6,262 bases of DNA from Alphaproteobacteria bacterium (lineage in GTDB: Bacteria > Pseudomonadota > Alphaproteobacteria > Rhodobacterales > Rhodobacteraceae). Location: contig JAURMY010000126.1 of the NCBI GenBank assembly GCA_030830465.1, positions 1 through 6,262 of the forward strand. Reading direction: 5' to 3'. Below, in pieces: positions 6,197 through 6,262 of the stretch. A program made the translations under genes and the position numbers. The first letter of the stretch is position 1. Every line of letters starts with the position of its first letter. A model generated the notes under the pieces. It saw only the letters and a list, made by a program, of their open reading frames with translations, was not told the DNA's origin and made no database searches.

Positions 6197-6211
6197 TGTG
6201 TCACGGACACA
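6197..6211 (-). terminator. Perfect dyad after the right-hand gene; terminator or operator
   Basis: TGTGTC-CGT-GACACA on the minus strand is a perfect 6-bp stem with a 3-nt loop. It starts 11 nt after the probable stop of the gene entering from the right. No clear U-run follows directly; the first A/T-rich stretch, around 6180-6190, is some 7-17 nt later. It may therefore be a weak terminator or a protein-binding palindrome upstream of the methyltransferase. The rest of the 134-bp gap (6089-6222) shows no ORF or RNA gene that I can support. Confidence 0.35.
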
Positions 6212-6222
6212 AGGCCCAGACC

Positions 6223-6262
6223 TTACTCTGCGGCCACAGCCCCCGCGGCCTTTTCCACCCTG
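6223..6262 (-). CDS. C-terminal end of an unidentified gene entering from the right
   Basis: Reading the minus strand from the right edge gives RVEKAAGAVAAE followed by TAA (6225-6223). The Ala/Glu/Lys-rich tail, the GC-rich codons and the stop placed just before a dyad fit a real protein end. Only 12 codons are visible, so neither the family nor the function can be named. It would be transcribed in the same direction as the methyltransferase, 134 bp upstream of it. Confidence 0.45.
   Translation of the reverse strand, partial: RVEKAAGAVAAE

Overview
The window looks like part of an alphaproteobacterial chromosome, most likely from the Rhodobacteraceae/Roseobacter group. The basis is GC-rich coding sequence with strong third-position GC, PAS_7-type hybrid kinase architecture, an acyl-CoA ligase overlapping a LivG-type ABC ATPase, and frequent TTG starts behind good Shine-Dalgarno sequences. 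The lineage is an inference from style and protein families, not from a database search.

Layout. (i) Positions 1-2088, minus strand: an AMP-forming long-chain-type acyl-CoA ligase, then, overlapping it by ATGA, the start of a branched-chain-amino-acid-type (LivG-like) ABC transporter ATPase that runs off the left edge. (ii) Positions 2089-2296: a 208-bp divergent intergenic region with an AT-rich core, a good sigma70-like promoter facing right, and several small repeats. (iii) Positions 2297-4938, plus strand: a soluble PAS-PAS-HisKA-HATPase-REC hybrid histidine kinase, overlapped by ATGA with an OmpR-family response regulator. (iv) Positions 4939-5117: an AT-rich island (37 G+C of 102 bases in 4939-5040) with nested inverted repeats. 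(v) Positions 5118-5276, plus strand: a 52-residue, two-helix membrane miniprotein with a TTG start. (vi) Positions 5279-6088, minus strand and convergent, 2 bp away: a SAM-dependent methyltransferase resembling the mycobacterial phthiotriol O-methyltransferase (Rv2952) family. (vii) Positions 6223-6262, minus strand: the probable last codons of another gene, followed by a perfect dyad.

How the genes may work together. The ligase and LivG-like ATPase form one translationally coupled unit, which fits import of a carboxylic acid and its activation to a CoA thioester. The divergent kinase/regulator pair is the obvious candidate to control that unit and itself; this is inferred from gene order only. 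The methyltransferase is a separate convergent unit whose substrate cannot be read from context.

Most of the window is ordinary metabolism and regulation. The parts most worth a second look are the small membrane ORF, the dyad-rich AT island before it, the run of TTG starts, and the methyltransferase of unknown substrate. I see no defence system, CRISPR array, RNA gene, transposase or convincing new multi-gene system.
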